Made by a program: the position numbers and the translations under genes
Assembly (NCBI GenBank): GCA_023362775.1
Contig: JALMGJ010000008.1
Coordinates: 34,335,001 to 34,399,000, forward strand
Origin: Charina bottae
Taxonomy: Eukaryota > Chordata > Lepidosauria > Squamata > Charinaidae
DNA: 64,000 nt
Reading direction: 5' to 3'
Shown here: one piece after another, positions 58,153 to 64,000 of the stretch
Layout of the letters: each line of letters starts with the position of its first letter
Position numbering within the stretch: the first letter of the stretch is position 1
The notes under the pieces: model-generated
Databases searched by the model: none
The model's input: the letters and a program-made list of their open reading frames with translations, nothing else
Told to the model about the DNA's origin: nothing

Positions 58153-58507
58153 CTAAAAAAAGAAGATAGTGGTCATTATCAGTGACAGCAAATATTCAGA
58201 GCAAAGACATTCAGGACATACAGTAGCACTTGAGATACATGTTGCCCACATTCGAAGGATTTATAAACATTGCTCTTTCCTAATCAGCAGTGACAAGATG
58301 TTGTAGAAAGAATGCAGACATTCATCAAATGAGAGAACAGGAGGAGAACCTTCAGCAGGTGGCTCCTACCTCCTGGCATCTTCAGTATGGCTACATAGCT
58401 ACCCATTTTAATGCAGCCCTACCTAGCAGCCTTTTTGAAGCAGGAATTCCTAATGGGCTGATTTATATTTTTCACCTACCTTGAAGGCACTTTAGCTGCT
58501 GTAATCT

Positions 58508-58530
58508 GTTTTGTTTGTTTGTTTGTTTTA
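58508..58530. repeat. (GTTT)n microsatellite
   Basis: About five tetranucleotide units in a T-rich stretch. Confidence 0.9.
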
Positions 58531-58921
58531 TTTTGGTTTAATTGGGTTACATTTTGATCAGTAGCCTGGTCATGCTGTAAAATAAACAAGCCCAAGGCAC
58601 TTGGATGATAAAGAGCCACATGGGCATCCTAACTCTTACTGATGGCAGGAAGGAGGCAGCTTTTTGATTCCGTAGGGCTCTAAATATTCCTGATTACATT
58701 CCCAGTAGCACCAGTCAGCATGATTAAATAAAAAGAGACGGTAGTTCGGCAATATTCAATATACCCTGTTCCCCATTCCTCATCTAGATCATGGAGTGCA
58801 ATAGTTAGGGGGTATCCATAGACTTCTTTATGATCGGCAAGTGATATATAAGTCCAGATCTGGGAATTCAAACCAGGACAACTGCAACAACTCCTGATAC
58901 ACTTAAGGAGTATCTGCCCTT

Positions 58922-59047
58922 GTCCTAATTTCATTTGAATTTCAGATCCTTGATACTGTTCAATAAAGTTATGACACATAGCCTTCCTGTGTCCTAATTT
59001 CATTTGCATTTCAGATCCTTGATACTGTTCAATAAAGTTATGACACA
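58922..59047. repeat. 69-bp tandem duplication
   Basis: GTCCTAATTTCATTTG begins at 58922 and again at 58991. The copies differ at two or three positions over the shared 57 bp. Confidence 0.93.
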
Positions 59048-59464
59048 AAGTTGTTTTGGTGGTAGGAGATGCAAGACTGCATTTATTAAATTCACATTTC
59101 AGCATGGCCAAGAAATTTGTTATTAAACATAGGGTTGTGTTCAAGATATTTCAGGACAAAATAAGGAAGATATCTCACAATGCAATAATTTATGAAGATT
59201 TGCTTAAATTAGCATAGGGACAGAGCCAGGAGATTGAGATGCCAGCACAAAATATCATTATCTCCTCCAACAGAGATGATAAAATAGCAATAAAAGACAA
59301 TGTGGCTGGCAACCTCACCAAGATACTGCACAGCCAGGTAAGAATATAGTTTATGACAATATAATTACAGTAGAATCTATATGTCTACTAGCATTAAGTA
59401 AGGTAAATATAAAGTTTATCTTGAGTCAAGCAAAATGACTTCTCATTGCTACATGCATACATCT

Positions 59465-60014
59465 ATATTATTGTTGTTTTTAGATTTTCTATCCCACCTT
59501 TATTATTTTTATAAATAACTCAAGGTGGGGAACATGCCTAATACTCTTTCCTCCTCCTATTTTCCCCACAACAACCTTGTGAGGTGAATTGGGCTGAGAG
59601 ACAGTGACTAGCCCAAAGTCACCCAGTCGGTTTTCATGCCTAAAGTGAGACTAGAACTCACAGTCTCCTGGTTTCTAGCCTGGTGCCTTAACCACTAGAC
59701 CAGAGCTTTCCAAACTTTTCATGTTGGTGACACACTTTTTAGACATGCATAATTTCATGACACACTCTTACAGCAAGGCATCATTTCGCAACACACTCTT
59801 ACAGCAGGGCACAAGGCAGGCACTAGGACCTGTGCAAATCACAGCAGGTTTGGAGGCAGCAAGGCACAAGGCAGGCACTAGAACCTGCGTGGAATCCTGG
59901 CAGGGCTTGGAGGCAGCAGCCGCCGCAACACACCCAGACACTGCAGCCGACACACTAATGTGTCCCGACACACAGTTTGGAAAGCTCTGCACTAGACCAA
60001 ACTGGCTCTCTTTT
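59465..60014 (-). mobile_element. tRNA-derived SINE (family 2), antisense, interrupted by a hAT MITE
   Basis: The tail and body at 59480-59690 match the copy at 22357. The head resumes after the MITE as CACTAGACCAAACTGGCTCTC (59990-60011 region), giving the A-box-containing head on the minus strand. B-box-like GAGTTCTAGTCTCAC lies near 59645-59660. Confidence 0.88.
59701..59989. mobile_element. non-autonomous hAT MITE, family 1, diverged copy 4, nested in a SINE
   Basis: 289 bp with ends CAGAGCTTTCCAAAC and GTTTGGAAAGCTCTG and a perfect 8-bp duplication CACTAGAC (59693-59700 and 59990-59997). The interior differs from the other copies: it has two ACACTCTTACAGCA units and two GGCACAAGGCAGGCACTA units instead of the CCGGAAGCGC motifs. 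Confidence 0.95.
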
Positions 60015-61447
60015 CTTGGAAACAATAAAGACACAGTTTAGTATTCCTACTTCTGGGATGCTTTTTCAGCTTCCAAAACTAGCTACAGCTCTGGGATTTC
60101 CTTTCCATCTCCTATGCAGGTAAGCAATCAGATCTTGTTTATCTTTTTCACGATTGGCCCAAATCAGCTACATGTTGCCATTAGTTGTGACCCACGGTAA
60201 GTATTTACTATCTAATAATACACATCTTTTTTTATGGTTACCGAGGCTTTTCAGGTGGTGCTCATGTAACCCACCACTACATTATGCATCAAAGATTGGT
60301 GGCTTTTACAGACAGTGGATACCACTGTGGATTTTTACGCAATGGCATGGGTGCCAAAAATAGTCAAATTACAAGATCACACTATATCATGAGATTTTGA
60401 TTATCTCATCCCCAAAAGCTTGTGAGATCTCATGTGGGCACAGGAAATTTAGCAAACTCATGAGATTTTACCCACGTAAAAGGTTATTCTTTCTTTTATA
60501 TTTGGGACACTATTTAGGACTGATGAGGGTATGCTAGTGTCAATCAATGGCACACTGCCAATTCCAGTTCTTTAGGTGTAAGGTTGATAGACATTTTTAA
60601 AGTTCTGAACTAATGTAGAAATTGTGACATTATGCTACTAATCTACATTATAGTGGCTGGAACACTATATATATTATATCGTATTAAAGCTAATAGGCCA
60701 TCTTCTAGGATGATGTAGAGTTTAGTCAATGACATGGACATGTTTTGCAAGGCTGAAAAAAAAAATCAATGGAAAATCCTCCTTCTCAACTGTTAAAAAG
60801 CTAAGCATCTGATTGCTCCAAATGGAAAGTCACTGTTTTCCAGAGAAAACAGTTCCCAAATGGGACCCTGACAATGAACTCACAGGGACACTGTGGGATA
60901 TTTTTATTTTTTTCAACATCCATTTGTGAAGCTTGGTTTTGCAAGGTCGTATCTTTGCAAAGCTGGGTTTTTGGCAGTTGCTCTGATGAAAAGTATGGTG
61001 TAAAAATCAATGTGGAACTGGAAATGAGGGGGTGGTGTCCAATCTGATTCTGGTTTGAGAAGTTGTGCAGTGACCAACAGGTGCATGCATCCCATTAGTA
61101 AGTAATTGTGGTTATTTAAGAATGAAATAAAAGTATTTTTTTTTCTTTCAAATTGTGTGTATTATTTCTTCAAATGGCTATTAAGTTGCTGGACATAAAT
61201 ACTTAATTAGTTTTTTGGAACTAACTACTTAATTAATGGAACTTTGGGTATTTTTTTAGTCTAGTAGCACCATGAAAAACATTACTGAGACACTAAGCAC
61301 ACCATGAACCAAGAAAGTTTGGGAACCTCTGGTCTGGAGGCTTCTCCAATGAAGAGTTGAAAGGCAAAGCACATGCTTTTCATCCAAACAGCTTTCCAGT
61401 ATCCATCTTCTCTTGCTACAAGGAGACAGTTGGAAGGACGAGCCCTG
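60015..61447. other. unassigned intron sequence
   Basis: No clear element is seen; small T runs near 61138-61146. Confidence 0.5.
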
Positions 61448-61574
61448 CTGTTTTCCAAGCATGACAACTTTCTGATATGTGGACTTCAATTCCCAGAATT
61501 CTCAGCAACGATCATACTGTCTAAGAATTCTTGAAGTCCACACATATGGAAGTTGCTGTAGTTGGGAAACATTG
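61448..61574. mobile_element. hAT-like palindromic MITE (tentative)
   Basis: A near-palindrome in which TGTGGACTTCAATTCCCAGA on the left mirrors the AGAATTCTTGAAGTCCACAC motif on the right, with ends TGTTTTCCAAGCATG and GTTGGGAAACATTG. It matches the abundant squamate MITE centred on GTGTGGACTTCAACTCCC. Target duplication was not resolved. Confidence 0.65.
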
Positions 61575-61902
61575 CCATAGACCAAACAATAGCCTGGTTA
61601 AGAAGCAACTTTTACAGTTTTCTTTAGTTGTTTAATTCTTGAATGAATCCTTTTATTGTATTTATGGCTCACTACACAATTTTGATGCATGAGTTGCTTG
61701 CATACAGTATTTTACTCCATCACTTTTGTATATACACTTGGATCCTGAATAATAAAACAGGCCTTTGTAAAGTGGGATAGATTGGCTTGATGAAGTGACT
61801 CAGGCCATGGAAGCAAAAGGACCAGCCAGTTTACCTTAACAAAAACAGTTTGGATAGTCTTAAAGGCTTCTCCCCTTCAGTGCTGGCTGCAGTGTTTCCA
61901 TA

Positions 61903-62210
61903 AGTAAAGGTAAAGGTTCCCCCCGCACATTTGTGTAGTCGTGTCTGACTCTAGGGGCCGGTGCTCATCTCCGCTTGTTAGCCGAAGAGCCAGTATTGTC
62001 CGAAGATGCTTCCACGGTCATGTGGCTGCATGACGCGCGCAGAACACTGTTACCTACCCACTGAAGTGGTACCTATTCATCTACTTGCATTTGCAAGCTT
62101 TCGAATTGCTAGGTTGGCAAGAGCTGGAGCTAGTGCGGGAGCTCACTCCGTCACGCAGGGCTAGGGATTCGAACCTCCGAACTTGTGATCTTCCGATCAA
62201 CAAGCCTGAT
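61903..62210 (-). mobile_element. Sauria-type tRNA SINE, antisense, head truncated
   Basis: The plus strand starts at the tail (TAAAGGTAAAGGTTCC), passes GTCGTGTCTGACTCTAGGGG, and reaches the B box (GGGATTCGAACCTCC). It stops at ATCAACAAGCCTG, before the A box. It is the antisense counterpart of 33156 and 52934. Confidence 0.92.
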
Positions 62211-62875
62211 GATTAAAGGTGTTCAGCCTGAAAATATTTGAAATAGTGCTTTGAGAGAAGGCTGAGAGGAGGTTGAAATCAGACTGAAATGAAGGAACCA
62301 CGCTACTTTGCAAGCAGCTTTGTAAATATGCTCCTCTATAGTGAATCACCTCTTTGAAACTTTGCATAACTGTACAAAATAGTACTGAAACATTATATGA
62401 AGAAGATGGAAAGAGGCTTTTTTTGTTTTTTGTTTTGTATCTCCCCTTCTCCTATAGCCCTTTCTGCTCCAGAGAGATTGGATGATTTCTTTCACAGGTA
62501 GATCAAATGAAACAAAGGCTAAAAAGACATACAGCTCAGACTCACTTCACCATTAAGGATCAATAAAACAAATGAATAATCTTCCATAAATCAAAACCCA
62601 CACTCTAATTTGCATCTACCTTCCTCTGGTTCCTAGCTTGCTATATTTTCTATTTTCTATTCTGGATCTATGGTCCTAGAATCCTGGGGATTTGGGGTAT
62701 TTAAATTAGCCAAGAAGAGATGCTCCTGCTTCTCCCATAAAAGAAAAGGCAAAACAAACACAAAATTGTCCTTATATCCTATCCTATTCTAAGGGAAGGA
62801 AACCTTCATGCTCCTATTTGGTTGCTCAAAGCTTGAGCTTCTCAGGTTTTCATAGTCTCTGCCCAATATCTAGAT

Positions 62876-63146
62876 CAGAGCTTTCCAAACTGTGTGTCGC
62901 GACACAAAAGTGTGTCGCCACACACAGTCTGGTGTGTCGCCACAGAACCCAGAAGCGCTGGTCATCATCAGCGCTTCCGGGTTTTCCCACAGCGAAACAC
63001 CAATGGCGGCGCACAAAAACCCGAAAGCAGAAGCAGCGTTTCCGGGTTTTTGTGCGCTGCCGCAATGGCGGCACTTTCGGGTTTTCCCGCGGCAACACAC
63101 CAATGGCGGTTGGTGTGTCGCCGCGGGAAAATTTTGGAAAGCCCTG
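62876..63146. mobile_element. non-autonomous hAT MITE, family 1, copy 5
   Basis: 271 bp, ends CAGAGCTTTCCAAAC and TTTTGGAAAGCCCTG, perfect 8-bp palindromic duplication ATCTAGAT (62868-62875 and 63147-63154). It is nearly the same length and arrangement as copy 2 at 38026. Confidence 0.97.
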
Positions 63147-63154
63147 ATCTAGAT

Positions 63155-64000
63155 TGATAGGTTAGATTTGATTGACAGATCAAATTCAGGTTTTTCTTTA
63201 ACTCTTTCTTGTCCAAAATTCTTGAGATGGAATTTCTTCCTATTCCCTATAACAATGTATTCCCTAGAATCAACCTATGCTACCTGAGCGTGCCTGATGG
63301 CAGGGGAAAATATGAAAATAACTTCCCCGTATCAACATGCAAAATATCAGGATACAATTTTGTTCTTATCCAGTTCATCCTGTCTTGCATTCTTCTCTGT
63401 AATATTACAGATTTTGCATTATAATGAAAGTCCTCCACAGATCAGTCAAAACAGTTTATTAGGACAATAGAGACCAGTATGTTCTCAGTCACATCCTTGA
63501 TTTTTTTAAAAAAGAACACAACCTCACTGCCTTAATTTATCATGGTCTCTTTTCTGTATCCTATGTCATCAATTTTCCTGCCAGCACTATTCATTTGGTG
63601 CCAGCAGATTCCCTACACAAACTTTCTCCACTTTGACCCACAAATTTTCTTTTCTACTTCTCTTGCCATCTGGAGCAGCTGTTCCATGCCTCTCCATCTC
63701 AATGGCCTGTCATTTCCTTGCAAATCTCAATTGAGAACTTACATCTTTCCTCTCCCGCTCCTTAATTCCTCCATCATTTTGCCAGTTCCTTATTTACATA
63801 CAGAGTAGATTCACATAACTCCAGGAAGGCATTGTACACTCCTGGCAACAGCTGTTGTGAATAAACTCTGTAATGGGGAAAAAAATCTATATGCACCATT
63901 TAAAGGTGAGAGTCATTACTATTAGCTCTAAAAAGTTATTTTGGTTTCTCACAGTTCTAAAAGGACTTCCTTCTGGACCAGTAAATAAACAGTCTTTGTT
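63155..64000. other. unassigned intron sequence at the right edge
   Basis: I recognise no feature; the frame at 63542-63808 is a C/T-rich chance frame. Confidence 0.55.

Larger units (their letters stand above)
58153..64000 (-). other. GRID2: GRID2 intron upstream of the exon (partial)
   Basis: This sequence lies upstream of the exon acceptor and runs off the right edge of the window. The signal-peptide exon was not seen. It contains a SINE interrupted by a hAT MITE, a Sauria-type SINE fragment, two further hAT-like elements and a 69-bp tandem duplication. Confidence 0.85.

Overview
This window is vertebrate, almost certainly squamate (lizard or snake), intronic DNA. Two observations place it. 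First, one intact coding exon on the minus strand (57997-58152) encodes part of the amino-terminal domain of glutamate receptor delta-2 (GRID2), with proper splice sites on both sides. Second, the repeats are those expected of a squamate genome: BovB/RTE LINEs, Sauria-type tRNA SINEs that share the BovB 3' tail, L2/CR1-type LINEs, Penelope-like elements and non-autonomous hAT transposons. I cannot name the species.

Layout. GRID2 runs right to left, so about 1-57996 is the intron downstream of this exon (intron 2 by human numbering) and 58153-64000 is the intron upstream. No other host exon, RNA gene or CpG-island promoter was recognised. Most open reading frames of 60-150 codons in the window are chance or repeat-derived.

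Main repeat blocks: BovB 3' fragments (710-1126, 12401-12674, 31466-32282) and a near-complete but dead BovB (9453-12362); tRNA-derived SINEs (about 2090-2372, 2443-2530, 22357-22592, 24790-24945, 25100-25302, 33156-33480, 52934-53271, 59465-60014, 61903-62210); five copies of one hAT MITE family (3467-3826, 38026-38296, 55440-55700, 59701-59989, 62876-63146) and other hAT-like elements (7290-7592, 40562-40689, 47126-47434, about 61448-61574); L2-type LINE pieces (15380-15665, 17520-19270, 36020-36740, 41525-42010 and shorter tails); a Penelope-like element split by another LINE (27590-28975); a solo LTR (52399-52853); and a 568-bp L1-tailed retroelement with a 19-bp target duplication (33677-34244). 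Microsatellites and two 69-bp minisatellites are scattered among them.

The observations most worth following are two hammerhead-ribozyme-like cores in Penelope-type sequence (28903-28936 plus, 4124-4155 minus), the CTAGA-centred target preference of the hAT MITE family together with a paralogous empty site inside the window, the double palindrome at 36846-36951, and the L1-tailed element with splice-like signals. I see no novel host gene system; what is unusual here is mobile-element biology inside a very long neuronal gene.
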